DNA of 64,000 bases. Source: Marsupella aquatica (lineage: Eukaryota > Marchantiophyta). The position numbers were made by a program, and so were the translations under genes. The stretch spans positions 14,136,001 through 14,200,000 of the forward strand of contig OZ316895.1 of NCBI GenBank assembly GCA_973895155.1, read 5' to 3'. Every line of letters starts with the position of its first letter. The first letter of the stretch is position 1. Below, piece by piece: positions 1-13,183 of the stretch. The notes beneath the pieces were generated by a model. The model searched no databases. It was not told the DNA's origin and was given only the letters and a program-made list of their open reading frames with translations.

Positions 1-3000
1 ATGGACAAAGTAAAGTAAACTAGGGAAACTCTCCCCAGGAAACTTCTTCAAGGAAAGAAACAAAATTCATAGAGATGGCAACGTCGCATTTGATGTGAGA
101 GAGGAACAAACCCTCCAGAACGTGGGACCACCCCAATGCTCCTCCTGCCGCAGTCTTGATGTCCTTACGTAGCGTGAAGCGTATGTCACCTTTCCATCCT
201 TGATTCTGACCCCATGCAGCATTCTTCGATCGTCCACAACATGCCAACGTCAGTACGGCGTCCTTTCTAACGTTCCTAATGACTGAGTTGAAATGCTTAC
301 ACGACACCGACACCCCCGGAACAAAAAACTTGCGAATTTTGTAGATGACTACTTGGGAATCACGTTCGAAGACTCGTCGCCACGTCATGACTCAAGCAAG
401 AAGGACAGTCAGTTGCATTCACCGGCTCGCGTACTGACAACTCTCGCCAACCTAGCTAGCTCACCGGCCTCTCGTGGTGAAAGCACACTGTAATGCACGC
501 CTCACATCTGGTTAATTTGTCAATGTCAATAAAACAGAGAACAGACAATATATCCAAATCGCAAGAGTTTCTATGGAGCAGCCGGATGTGACTAGCTAGC
601 CGACCATGGTTGCTTCGAGAACATACCCATCTCCGTCAAACCTGCATCCCAGGAAAATTCGGGGCTATTAGAATTTCAACCTCATAAAAAACTGCTAGAC
701 ATCCTTAAACATTCGTATTAAGAATCATCCAGTTTGGTACCTACATCAATCGTACGTTTAAACAAGAAATCGAAGGTATCAATAGGAAACATCTACCTCT
801 TGATACCTTTGCTTGTTTAGATGATCGATCCTGGGTATGCAACTCCCCTTTTTATAAGGCAAATTTTTAATTCCTTATGACGGCCTTATATCCAGTTGAC
901 CATCTTAGATTTTATTTTAGTCTACTAAAGTCTGGTACCTCTGAACTCAAAGAATTCAAAAATATAACTTTAAAAAAAAACCAAACATGTTTTGATGTAC
1001 AAAAAGTTAATCAAAACCAAATTATATGGGTTTTTTTTAATACAGGGGTCTACAGCCAAACTAGCCAGCTTTTTAGTATTTTTATTAAAATTTTAAAAAT
1101 CTTTTAATAAAAATTATAACATGTATAAGAATATTTTTTAATTTCATATGGAAAATGAAGAAAACCAAACCTTTTTATATGACTTGAAAATTTTTAAAAG
1201 AGGAAAACCAAGTTTTTTCAAATTTTAATTATTTTGTATAGTCAACTTTTTAGTCCACATAAAAATATATTATATAAGAGTTGCGTACCCGGGCGATCGA
1301 TGTGTGCAAGTGGGGTCGAAAGGTCACAGGATGAGAGGAGAACCTAGACTTGCTTTCAAACTAGACTTTTCTGAAGACGACAAGCGAGCAGCTATGGAAG
1401 CAAACATGGCCGCTTTCAGAATTTGTCACTCTGACTAGCCATTGAAAATGTATGCTCTCTCTGAAAGTTAAGGTCTCTCACAATTCTATCAGGATGGGAC
1501 GTACAGTGAAAGCGTTGGAGTACAATGAGGCAGTAGCCATTACCAATGATACTTTGCAACCGGTTTGAACCTCGGATTTGGTCCCACGCGCAGAAACTCG
1601 CCGTTCAAACACTCCTGCTTGGCACACCGAAACCGTATAAATTAGACTTGAGAACCCTTCGAAGCCGATCCAAATGTGCATTCTCCTCTCTGCCTCAGAT
1701 CAGCAAACTCAGACGCAAATGCTGTTGAACAAGCTTTGCCGCAGCTGGGTTGAATTGCAATCTACTTTGGTTTGGCACCCAGCGGACTTTATAATCACTT
1801 CATCAATTCATTCGGCCTCGACGTATACGCTCTCTAGCTAGCCTGTAACCCACTCGGCCTAGAAAGCTTTATGGGAGAAATGGACCGTCGATCATCTCAT
1901 TCTCTCAGGGCTGTAGCGCTCAGAAATTCTCAATCGCCTGTTTGTTTAGATCATTCATTTATGATGTAGTCTTTGTAAGGAAGTTCAACCCACATGCACC
2001 CCCGTTAATGTGTTTACCTCCATCTGCTTCCCCTAGCCTACTGATCCCTGTACGTGCCTGCTGTAACCAATGGACTATATATCAAATTAACCCACTGTCT
2101 AATTAAGATCTCCATCAATTAGTGTCTATTTATGTCCATGTCAAGTCCCACGCAATGCGATCACGTACGTACTCTCCTGCTAGAAAGATTCTCAACCGTC
2201 CCTACCTCGAACCCTTATTGCTACAGTCCATGATGTAGAGTTTGTTGTCGATCGTCACCAGGTGATTGAATTGGGAACTTCCCCAGTACCACTATTGTAA
2301 TATAAACAAAAGAAAAGCTCAAGAAATTTCATGCAGTTTCCAGAACTTGAAGCACTCACAGGGAGGTAGCCAAGGACAGAGTGAACAGGCTCAGGTCCAA
2401 ACTCGTCGGCCGGCGCATAGTTGCCACGCAAGTAATAATTCGTTGGCTTTGAGGAACCATGAAAGGCATGCAGCAGAGCTCTTTCGAATGCATCACAAAA
2501 AAGAGCTGAGATGGTTAATTTCAGGGACCTCTTCAGTAAACTACTGGTCTCCTCCTGCTCGTTCGCAGCATCTTCTGACTGTGTTGGGCGTTCAGACAAT
2601 TCTTTAATTCCTGCATAGAATATAACTCTATTAATCTCGCGTCAGTGATTAGACTCAATATCTTTTTCTGGCCGGCTACTTGCGATATATATACGGGCGA
2701 AAAGGAGAGGTTTCGACCATTCAATTCTACCGTTGGAGTGTGGCCTAGGTAATTGACGGAATTGCGGCTCACGAGATTTGTGATACGGGTGTGCGAAACT
2801 CGGTACACGAAAAATTGGCGAAATCCTTTTCACTTTGCAGCTGTCGATGTATACTTATCTACATAATGTTCTACGAGGATGTATTCGAATTCGATAGTTT
2901 CAGTCCTGCATTTGAGAAAATGGGACTTTTCATTGGAAGGTTTTTCCTCTTGCCCCAAGTAAAACTTAAGAAAGATACTTTCGTTCCCTGCACTTCCTAT

Positions 3001-3421
3001 GATGGAAACTTATATATGCCTGGGAACGATATATTGGTGATCGATGTCTTGTGGGTGATGACAGATTGCACTGGACTGCACAACAAACTGTTCGTTCATC
3101 TGAACAATTGCATTATGAATACATCTCGAATTCATAGAACAAACTTAATAAGTAAAAAGTTTGGACGGGTTTGCTGCCTTAATTACCATAAAATTGTATG
3201 ATCCCAAGATCATTAAATTTGGGGACCGCATTTGATGATTTCAGAGATGAAGCTCTAGGTAAACTTGGCAATACGGAAATTGTCGCTCGTCTTGTCCACT
3301 TTGTCCGAAAGATCATTGCCTTTCGATGAATGATTAATTCTGCGCCACCCCTTGAATATCCTCCACAATCCAAAGGGGTCGGAAGCCCGAACATCTTCAA
3401 AGACGTTATTCCCTCCACCAT
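1..3421 (-). CDS. CCD1: CCD1-like carotenoid cleavage dioxygenase, 5' part, runs off the left edge
   Basis: Second copy of a CCD1-type gene; only the N-terminal third (about 228 residues) is inside the window. Exons on the minus strand: exon 2 2360-2610, exon 3 1544-1614, exon 4 627-641, exon 5 112-223; the rest lies left of base 1. Exon 2 encodes SSKPTNYY and [13 protein letters not shown], exon 3 [14 protein letters not shown], exon 4 FDGDG, exon 5 [12 protein letters not shown] and SRYVRTSRL, all hallmarks of the CCD1 N-terminal beta-propeller blade. Exons 3, 4 and 5 have exactly the same lengths (71, 15, 112 nt) and phases as the complete copy at 16.7-23.2 kb. Exon 1 is less sure: an open frame 3187-3421 ends in a GT donor of the right phase (G/GTAAT), but its protein shows no similarity to exon 1 of the other copy. 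CCD1 enzymes are Fe(II) dioxygenases cutting carotenoids at 9,10 (9',10'). No stop is seen in exons 2-5, so it may be functional. Confidence 0.82.
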
Positions 3422-6063
3422 GACCCTTCGATCAGTACAGGAGTCTGCCCTGGATAATGACAATCGGCAAGCTGATCATAGTAAATACTCAACGCATTCT
3501 GCCACAAATGCCAAGCGAAACAATAATTAAGAATAAAAGGGACCTTGAACCCAATACGTACGAATCTCACCTCAAATTTTGGTCATCTCAACATCCAGTG
3601 AAGCTGAAGTCCGGCCGACCTTCACTTCAGCGTCTCTCAAACAATCTGATCGCGCTCGAGTCCTCAAGTAATCTATTAATATAGTGCTCGAATCTAGGAC
3701 CTATCGAGTGAAACAATTATGAATTGAAGCGGCTCAGGTCCCTGAATTCATCGTTACTGACTAGCCGTTAGCACTACAGTTATTCATAGGTCCTGAACTT
3801 GATGGCAAGAAGTATTACTTAGTTATGTGGAGAGACGGGATCAAGAAAGTCTCCCATGAATGTTACTAAAGCCTGTTACAACTCCAACAGCATGAGGTGA
3901 TGGCGCGAGCGCAGCCCCAAGTTTGTTCAGTCGTACAGATATGCGGGAGGGACGGCAGCAGCAGGCAGGAGCCCGGCCCAATCTTCTGGCTGGCTCGCTC
4001 AATCGCCAACTACATAGTTTTACGCAATTCAAGATCGGTGTGCCAACGTAGTAGCTGCTGTGTTGCAATGCAGGCTACAAGAGATCCGGAGGCACGTAAT
4101 TGTGGCGTGACTTTCACGAGATGGCTCTCAGGGGGGCTCTCAGGAGCGTTCTTTCTCGCCGCCGAAGACTGAGTATCTGGCAGCGTATCCACAAGTAATT
4201 TACTGAGTTGAGTTGAGTTTGGCCTCTGTCGTGTTGCCACCTCTCTGGTATCGCGGAGAAAACGAAGATATGAGAGATACTCTGAGCAAACCCACAAAAA
4301 CATCTCACTCTTCCAGTGCTCTTACTACAATGATGCTATTTATATGATTCTGACAAATTTCACTAATAAAGGGGAACAAATACTTGAACTCGATCAAAAG
4401 TCAGCCCTGTGCTCCATATATGATTATCTTACTTGCGTTGAATGAGAATCAGTTGATCGAACTCCCGTTGACTAATTGCCGTTCAAGGGCGATCGAACAT
4501 GGTAACTCGATCATGGAGTAGCGATAACGCGCGCAAAAGTATAGATCTGTCCTTGTATTATTCCCAAGAAAAGTAAAATAATTATGACAACCTCCATATA
4601 TGGTGTCAGAAGTACATCTCTCGCAAAAACAATCGCAGATCTTTGTTGAGTCAGGTGGTATTCCGTGCCCAAAATAGCAAACGAGGAGTCTAAGCTGGAT
4701 CTTAACAAATGATCCTTACAATATCTTTATCATTTAAAGATATTGTAAGATTCTTAATGCAAGAGGGCGAGCTCAGAGAGAACCAACAGTTCGCAAACCA
4801 AACCGGAAGAAAAACAATGCAGGCTGGACTGTCATGTCAAAAGCAACTTCTTTTACGTATCTTGTCAAACTCGTAACTTTTACGTCCCCTCCATCTCAAG
4901 TGAGTGCAGCGTTAATTTGTCTATTAGTCGTAGAATTGGCTTCCCTGTCCCTAAAGATATATAGAAACACAGTCCTAGATTTTCGGGTTTTGTCTGAATT
5001 GTCAATGAACCGCTTCGAAACCTCTTTTCGCCTCAGTCACCAGATCGAACCTTCCCGGACTGCCTTCGCCGCAGTTGAACTTGCTGGGCACTTGATGATC
5101 TTCGCGACAAAGTTTCCGAATGTGACGATGAGGGAGAGTTCGGAATGGCGAGCTTGGGGTCGACAATGTACACAGACTGCAGCTTGCCTGAGTGCAAGTT
5201 GATATTCCAAGGGGATTCCCAAGTTTTGGAGGCACCTGAACTAATTGAAATCACTAAAGACCAACAAAGCCCACGCTAGAAAGACAAAGAGTCCAAGAGA
5301 GGGGCCAAAATCTCCCCATGATCGACGCCGAACATTCACGTAGCTAGCTAGCAATCTATCTACTTATCTGTCTATCCATCCATCCATCCATATAATTATA
5401 AAAAGTATGGGGATGGTGGAGTGTGAACATAATGGATCCTCAGTAACACTGGTTGGGCCTTTACGGCATTGTACGCTACCTTATGAAACAAAGCTGTCTG
5501 AGATGTGCTCACGAGCTTCGTTAGTAGCGTTCTTGCATGAGTTAATTCAGTTCTTGACGTGACCTGATTTGTGTCTGTTTTGCTCTTTCTCTTCGTGCTC
5601 CTCTCGTTCTTATCGAGTGTTTGTCCCGTTCTTGTTCAATTGAGTATTCACGACACAAATTTGGCCTAATAATAGTACCAGTGATTTCCCCCCAAAAAAC
5701 GAAATGGTAGCATCACAAAATATCACTAATATCATCACAATACTCCAAGGACGTTCGAACTGCTTTCTTATGGTTGTCATGGAATCTGGAAAATATATTT
5801 TATTAGGGAGAGTCACTACTGTGTTGAAAAATCATGTTAACTGTTGTGATGAGCTGTGCAACCGCGACAAGCACTACCTTGTCCAAGATTGTTGGATACT
5901 AGGTACACCTAAATTCAATAGAGGGCTTCAATGGAGTGTGCTATTGAACTGGAATAAACACTGTAGGGGGGACTTTACAAGTCAGAGCCTGCAGGCCACT
6001 TGGTTTATCCCCAATTAATTGTCCACACCCAGATTTGCCCTCTCCTAGCCTCTTCCCTTTTCT

Positions 6064-6068
<5 letters not shown>

Positions 6069-6110
<42 letters not shown>
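6069..6110. repeat. (CT)n microsatellite
   Basis: About 20 uninterrupted CT dinucleotides. Translated frames through it give meaningless Ser-Leu or Arg-Glu runs. Confidence 0.95.
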
Positions 6111-6113
<3 letters not shown>

Positions 6114-6986
6114 GTTCTTTCATCTGATTGCTTGGGTGCGTCTCATCAGACATTCGGGGAGTTCCATGTGCGGCAAATTCATATAGCTAGGGTCATTTAA
6201 AAAGTCCAAGGACCAGCTAGCTACACCAATCATTTCAGTCCATGCCGTCGTTGGGAAAATGAGTTTAGTGAGCAGAGTGGGTTAAGCTGACTCGGGAAAA
6301 CTTACCGTGGAATAGACCTTGGTGAGATTTCTTACTCTGGTTGGGGTAGAAAGGATGTAAGCTAAGTTTTTGCTTAAGTGATAAAGACAAAAGAAGAGTG
6401 GAGAAGACAAGTGTTAGCTAAGGTTAAAAGAGTTTTTGGACCTGAATGCAACACGTGGCAGCTTGAGGTTCAAACTGCATAAGGACAGTTGAGATGCAGG
6501 CTGTTTTGGGAGGTGTGGTGAATGGAGTGGCGGTTGCAACTTGCAATGTGTGGGTGTGTGTTGTTGATTTTGAAAAATCTATTGATTGGAGAAAAAGAGG
6601 AGGAATTTTGATGCGCAGCATCAGCCCGGGGTCCTCACTTATTTACTTTCTACCTATCACGCAAAAATCAGTATAAGGTTTGTTTATTAGGTTGAGAATA
6701 ATACTTTTAAATTTCTGCAGAAGAACATTAGTGTTTCAGAAATCTAATTTTGAGAAATAAGAAAAGAAAGGATTCAAAAAATGAGATTTAGGAATATTTT
6801 TAGAATATTCCAAAAAGATATGTTAGAAGTCACATTCTAGTGGGATTTGCATGATCCATCATTTACTTTCCTGTACCCCAAACTGGTCAAAGTAATCATA
6901 TGGTTTGTAATTCTATAAACCCTTATGATTCTGTCAAGCAAGTTCATGACTGCTGCCTTTCAACTCAACTTGTAAGTGCGTAAGGA

Positions 6987-7020
6987 GGGGGGGGGGGAGG
7001 GGGTTGTTGTTGTTGTTGTT
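6987..7020. repeat. G-run and (GTT)n microsatellite
   Basis: An 11-base G run, a broken second G run, then about six GTT triplets. Confidence 0.9.
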
Positions 7021-7800
7021 GAGGGACATCCAGTACTGTAGATTGACACATAGTCTAGTGACATTGATGTAAGAGTCACTATTATCTGCAGAGATGTGGC
7101 CCAGTAGTTGAGATCGTTCCCATTTAGATTGCCAACAAAGTATGGTGTTGTGGGTTTGATTTCAACTTGCAAGTCTGTTGCCCCTACTGCACCTCCTAAA
7201 GATAAGCAAATTTTGAGCTCTATTGTTTTTTGGATAGGTGTAGTAGACTTTCCTAGTAGTGCAAAAATCACTTGTCAATTAAGCTGGCTGTTAAGAGGGC
7301 ATAGTGTACTTTCCAAAAGCTAAGGTACATCCATCGTCCCTTACAGAGTTGAGAGCATGAAAGCAGAGAGGAAAACTTTACTGCTAGTCCAACCCCAATT
7401 AACCACTTCAGGTTGCCCCCAATAACAAATGATTGGCTCAGTCCTTGCCCAAGATATAGGATGATGACAATCTGTGCACAAGAAATCCTGTGACCAAAGG
7501 GTGAAGAAAAGTTGACGGAGAATTGTGAAGATTTTTCAAGCATTCAGGGAACATGGTTAGACTAGAACCTCGGCCCAGACCATCCTACTAGGGCGTCTCA
7601 AAGCTGGCAATTTGATGTACCTTAACTTCCTAGTTATGGGTTATGGACTACATAATTCACAGTGCATAACTTTTTGCCATAAGGATTGGTCTTATGCCAT
7701 AACCATTAGTAACGGCTGAGGTTGGTGAAAAGAAAGAAAAAAAAAACTTTTTACAGAGTTTTATGAAAAAGTTACAACCTATTCTTTAGGACCAAATGCC

Positions 7801-7960
7801 ATCATCCATAAATTCTCCCTAATTTCCAAGCTTTGAGACACCCATTTCCTACATAAGCATGGTGCCCAAAAAAGTTCACTATCATCCATAATTTCCTCCA
7901 TAATTTCCAAGCTTGGAGACACCCTATCCTACATAAGTATGGTGCCCAAAATAGTTAACT
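7801..7960. repeat. 80-bp tandem duplication, two copies
   Basis: Copy 1 starts at 7801 and copy 2 at 7881; both begin ATCATCCATAA and contain TTTCCAAGCTT, GAGACACCC and ATGGTGCCCAAAA. The copies differ by several substitutions. Confidence 0.85.
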
Positions 7961-9045
7961 ATCGTGACTTTCCAGGCAGAAGATTATGGAAACAGCAGGG
8001 ACCTCCAAAATGGTTGCCCACAGGTAACCTATCTTTCATACGAAATTTATGTTTTGCACATTGGCTAACCTGTTTCAGGGCTGATCGAACACTGCCATAA
8101 GACAGGATCAGATTTGGACTCAGTTGGCTAACGCCTTTCAAGATCTAGGGGCTTGACTATCACGATTAGGGGAAAGTTAGACTTAGAGTAACATCAAGAT
8201 CGAATGAGCACTGAGGATTACGCTGACGTTCTCTAACCCTTCAATGGCACCACAAAAGTAAAAGTCAGGATGCGACTCGACAACAAAATGGGTGGACCGT
8301 CTACTTTGCAATCCATTGCTTTCCACTGCTGTTAGGAAACAGGAGGCAGCTGATATTCACTTGAATCCCAGCTCCAGTTGCAATGGAGATGGGCCAGGAC
8401 AGTACCCTTTGATTTGAGGCGTGATAGAGAATCGATCATGCCTTTCTTCTCGTCACACGAGCCATCAAGTCTGGTCCATGAGAAATATTGCTGGCTATTT
8501 CTACAGCCACATAAGTTGCTCCTCCCATTCGTGTTGTGTCTACTCTTATGCACTACAGAGGGATGCAAGGCAGCACAAAACAAGGCATGGACGGGACATT
8601 GAGTCATTGAAAATCTACCCAGCAGCCCAAAGTGCCTACCGTCCAGTGCCTTGTAGGAAGGCAGGTAATGTGCAAAATAAGAAGTGCACGAAAAAACAGA
8701 AACTCACGATGACCCATCTCCGTCAGCTTGAAGTCTTTTGGCCTTGGTGCCCAAATTTCGAGCTGAATGTGAACATCAACTGTATAGTCTTAAATTCAAA
8801 TCCTGAGAGTGTTGAGCAGCTCAAACTTTCTGAACCTCCATTGAATCTGAATGGAGTTCGGAAGTAGAGTATTCAGCTTCTTGATCAAATTCGAAACGAG
8901 CGCGTCAGACAATTCCTGGCAAACAACCTCCTCTCTAAACAATTGCAGTTCTGCTTCATTGAGCAGATATGTCTCTACATTCTGCTACGTTCTCATGGTC
9001 ACTTCATAGGCCGTTCCCTGATGCCCCTCGAATTTCTGCAAAAGG

Positions 9046-12000
9046 TTACCTTCCAAGGTGCACTGGTGGTTTTCTCTTGGACAAAAGCAACTCTACCTCA
9101 TCTTCTGGTCTTAATGTTAAACTGGGTTGAGGTCTGGGTAATGAACCTCCCGATGGTATCCTGACCCTAATCTGACGAACAACGGTCGCAAGAACCTGCA
9201 ATAATAGTTTCAAAATCATTCCCCATGTGTTTTACCAAAGAGAATATGCAGTCTGTAGAATTCATTCACTGAAGCATCTTCTAGAAACTCTAGCTAAGCC
9301 CATGAGGATGCAACAAGCGACAAAGGACTTTCACTTGGATCCGTTCGTGGGATGGAGTTGCTAGACTCACAATCGTGAAATTGGTAACAGCATATCTACT
9401 AATCTCATTAACGATCCCATGCCGTCGCTAGCAAAAGGGAGGGGACGTACCAAAGTTACTTCCATCATGGCGAAGCCTGTGCCGATGCAATTCCTTGGCC
9501 CCCCTCCAAACGGCCAGTAACTATCATTGTCTAAATGCGGCTTAGCACTCCCACCTGGAAGCCATCGTTCAGGAAGAAACTCGGTGGCCCTGCTTGATGG
9601 AGCATTCGAAGATCAGCCAGTAATAATGAAAAAACATCGAACTGATACAAGCTTGACGGACGAACGAAGCAATCTGATCGGTGGCCATTAAGTAAAATTC
9701 AGGGTCCATCTACCTCATGGGAGTTACGAAGAGCGTTAGTGTACGAAAACTTTTAGAAGATCCAGTCAGATCATGCATTTTATCCAAAGACACCATCCCG
9801 ACCCATTTTCCCCATAAATCTAGTGGGCGAAATTTAGAAGTGACGTAGGCCTCCTCCAACGGAAAACAAATTAAGACCTTCCCTGCATCCCATACGATTC
9901 ATATAACTAACCGTCTAAGGATAGTTTCATAACTCCAACAAGAGCTTTCCTGATAGCTGCTAGTTGCGACAGAGTGAATCGTTAGTGATATTTACCTTGG
10001 CCAGTACGCAGGATCTCGATGCAATAGGTATTGGCTCACCAACACTGTTGTTCCAGCTGGCACATCCCAGGACCCCAATTTCGTATCTTGACATGCACAT
10101 CTTCCTACAAGGTAAGCAGGAGGCATCAATCGCATTGTCTCCCAGATGACAGCTTCCATGTACCTGTTCACAGCCCAAACGAGGTAAAGCGGCTTCTTGC
10201 CTCTGAATGGAAAGGTAGGTTGACCGGAGAAAAGGAAGTAATTTTATAACAAACGCATCCAACTGAATAAACACGTTCCATCTAACCCATTAGTTCTCGT
10301 TACAAAAGTTCACAATTGATATTATTAATGAGAGATGTTTGCTGGGAGCATCAGAGTTCTTACAACATGACAAATTTGTCGTCTGTCACATAGCATTAGT
10401 TAGCACAAACTTACTCACGAATCGTTCAAGAGAACTAGCTCTGAGAAATTATCATTGAATTCCCATCTAGTAAAAGGGAACGCGCAGCAGATGAAGAGAT
10501 AGGATTGGACCTAAGCTTTGGGATATCAGAATGTGTAGGTAGGCGGTCACCAAGGATCTCCAAACACTCATCATAAAGACGGCGTTGCACTTTAGGGTGA
10601 CGTGCGACCAAGACCATCGCCCATGTCAGTAATATAGCTGATGTTTCTTGCCCCTGCTTGAGAAAAGAGACAAACTAATTACAGTGACGACGTGAACTCT
10701 TCAACAGGATGATGCCCGATTTTAATTTTAATTTTGTTGGGCCGTACATGAATAGAAGAAACGTTCTAGGTCACAACGGGAGCATATTCACGTCGAGCTT
10801 TCCTATGTACTCCATCTAGTCAAGTGCTTAATTCAAAGGATGCCCTCTGAAATTAGGACGAAGGAGATATCTTTGTCACTTACAGCAACAAGGAAGGTCA
10901 TCAGCTCATCTCGCAAAGATGTATCGTCCATACCCAAACCATCCTCGTCTCTAGCCTACACCACATCAAGATGCAATTTCATTTTCGGTTAGAAAGCAAT
11001 AATTTTTGCCATTTCTATCAAATTAAGAGGTCAACACAAAGGGAAGCACAGGTCTGCCACTCGGAATGGAGCCACACCTCTACTAACTGTGTAAGGAGGT
11101 CCTTCCTCGAACCTAAGGCGATAGTTTGATCAGTCAATGCCTTTCCTGATGCGAGCCTTTCCCTTCGTTCAGAAATGAGCCGGTAGACAATACTGTCCAG
11201 TCTTCTCATGGAGGATAGATATTGCAAATTGTCTGGCGTGGGAAGCCACTCCGGAACTGCACCCATCATTGCCCACTTCGAAATAAATTCCATTATGGTG
11301 AGAGTTTGAGCCTCTATACACCTACCAAGCTCAGGTAGAGAAAATGAACCGTTCTCCTCACAAGCAAGACCTCGGTGCTAGGAGCCACTCTTCTACCAAG
11401 TCGGAAGACGTACCTATTAGCATTGAAGTTCCTCGGCGAGTAAAATACTCAAACGCAGTGGTGATGGCCGGTCCCACTTCAGCCATGTCCTCTACGCCTG
11501 AAGTCCCCCCGAACAGGGATGATGATACTATTTCCGTAGTCAAGGCACTAAAGTCTGCATAGACGTTACGGATGCCTCCATGCATCCATTTTTTCTCAAC
11601 CATCTCCTCTGTCCTGTCCACCATGGCCTAACAGCCATCCCGGTGATCACAATAGTGTCTGAAAATTTCATATGTCCCTAATCATGCTCCTAGCCTAAAT
11701 CTTCAAGAAAGAAACCCTGTGCCATGTTTGAGAACTGAGACTTACATTGGCATAAGTACTAATGGCACTTTTTCGAAAGGCTGGATTCGATAATCGCCGT
11801 TGCCGCTTCCACCTATCTCCATCAATAACAAGGAGACCATTTCCCGCAAGACTGCTGTTCGGGAAAAAGGCTGTTCCGGCCTGCATTCTCGACTCGTGTC
11901 ATTGCAACCACATTTACACAGGGTCCACGAGAAATAACACGAGGTCAACACGAAGAGACCCAAGTTTTGGCAAGGTTTTAATCGAAGAGAAGAGCTCACC

Positions 12001-13183
12001 TTGATGAATGTACTACTTTGAGTAACAAACACCTCCCTAGCATACGTCCTGTAGAATGCGCAATTTAGAACGGATAGATAGGAGGTGTATCAGGTTCAAG
12101 TTTCTGGAGTTATCAGCAAAACACGGGATCGAGAATCCCACAACCTCAAGCCGGCTTGGTTGGCATACAACACAACAGTTGAAGATATTGCTGGGAAAAG
12201 CCTACGTCTGTTAAACTTCGAGTTGTAGCAAAACTTTGTTCTCATTATTTCTTCTGTGTGGGCCGCAACTCGTTATAAGGTAAATCCGTGAGATCCCCTA
12301 CTTGCCGAGACGCTAGACTTTTCCAGCATTCACTGTATTAGAGGTTCTTGATGAGAAACATTTCCTGTTGACCCAGTTCATCATTAAGTTCCACAGTGTG
12401 GCAATGACAAAAGTCTTGAAAGCTCCTGCGGACTCATTCAGGGAAATACTAAAGAGAAAACAAATGTGTGGCTACACTAGTTAGCATTTTAATGAGGATT
12501 TTTCAAACCTGAACACTTTCGAAAAACCCGGAGATTTATTCACACATGAAGCTTTTTTGTTTATAGTTATTTGATTTTGCACACACACTCACACAGAACC
12601 AAATTGTAGGGGCTATGGCTTCAACCTTGGACTCGGGCAACTCCCTCGGCAAGACTAAAAACTTTCAGTGCTAACCTTTTCATCAATTCGGTTCCGTTCT
12701 TGGACTTTCATTCCTGGCTTGAAGGGGTGGTCAATAGTTCTTGCTTTAACACGTCCTGTCTGTAAGAATGGAAATGCCCTTGCAGCGGTAGGAGGCCATG
12801 GCAGCAATTTCAGCGTCATTGTCTGCATCATAGCTGCCACCATGGACAACCAATCACAACACCACATAATTGCTGAATCACTAGACTTAGAAGATTTGGG
12901 TAACTCACGGGTCGGAGACGAGAATAACAGGGCGGGTGAGCAGTCGAAATCCCACAATGGAGCCGTACTGAGAGCTGAGATCCTCAAGACAGCGAAGAGG
13001 GTCGTTCGCCAGCTGCAAAGCGACGTCAAAAACAGGTCCCGGAGCCTGCTGAGCGTTGCCACTGCCTCGTCCTGGTGGTAAGAATGGAAACGCCCTTGCA
13101 GCGGTAGGAGGCCATGGTAGCAATTTCACCGCCATTGTCTGCATCAAAGCTGCCACAAGCTGAGAGCTACTACTGCCATCCAT
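9046..13183 (-). CDS. Cytochrome P450 of the CYP97/CYP746-like clan, complete, 10 exons
   Basis: Heme-thiolate monooxygenase of 526 residues. Minus-strand exons: 12909-13183, 12000-12048, 11746-11880, 11414-11627, 11078-11313, 10884-10955, 10511-10653, 9996-10163, 9451-9589, 9046-9195 (stop TAA). All joins keep phase. Diagnostic motifs: C-helix WKRQR after GLLVIDGDR; oxygen-binding AGQET at about 327-331; ExxR (ETMR) at about 383-386; ERW; heme loop FGGGPRNCIG with Cys about 465. One donor is weak (AG/GTCCAA at 10511). The start is the ATG at 13183; an upstream in-frame GTG is not a plausible start. The N-terminus (MDGSSSSQLVAALMQTM) lacks the usual long hydrophobic ER anchor, so plastid or other targeting is possible. 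The segment NSSLAGNGLLVIDGDRW and LSNPAFRKSA recall CYP746 and, more loosely, the carotenoid hydroxylase family CYP97; the family assignment is from memory and needs a tree. Its neighbours are two CCD1 genes. Confidence 0.9.
12764..12851 (-). pseudogene. Duplicated fragment of P450 exon 1 inside P450 intron 1
   Basis: About 85 bp nearly identical to part of P450 exon 1 (13074-13160), about 305-310 bp away and in the same orientation. Both copies encode KLLPWPPTAARAFPFL on the minus strand, preceded by MQTM. The intronic copy is still open in that frame but then runs into unrelated sequence. It looks like a partial tandem duplication rather than a used exon; use as an alternative first exon cannot be excluded. 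Confidence 0.75.

Larger units (their letters stand above)
3422..9045. other. Intergenic region with simple repeats and no supported gene
   Basis: No frame here shows a recognisable domain or a consistent exon chain. Seen: a (CATC)n tract at about 5373-5392, a long (CT)n tract at about 6069-6110, a G-run followed by (GTT)n at 6987-7020, and an 80-bp tandem duplication at 7801-7960. The part near 3.4-4.3 kb would hold the promoter of the minus-strand CCD1-like gene; the part near 8.9-9.0 kb would hold the P450 3' end. Confidence 0.6.

Noticed and set aside
4010-4303. A 97-codon minus-strand frame as a possible first exon of the left-edge CCD1 copy
   Set aside because: It has no similarity to the other CCD1 exon 1 and no donor in suitable phase near its end. 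The frame ending at 3187 fits better.
12655-13062. A 135-codon minus-strand frame overlapping P450 exon 1
   Set aside because: It is the wrong frame of exon 1 fused to the duplicated exon fragment in intron 1; only the short duplicated segment resembles P450.
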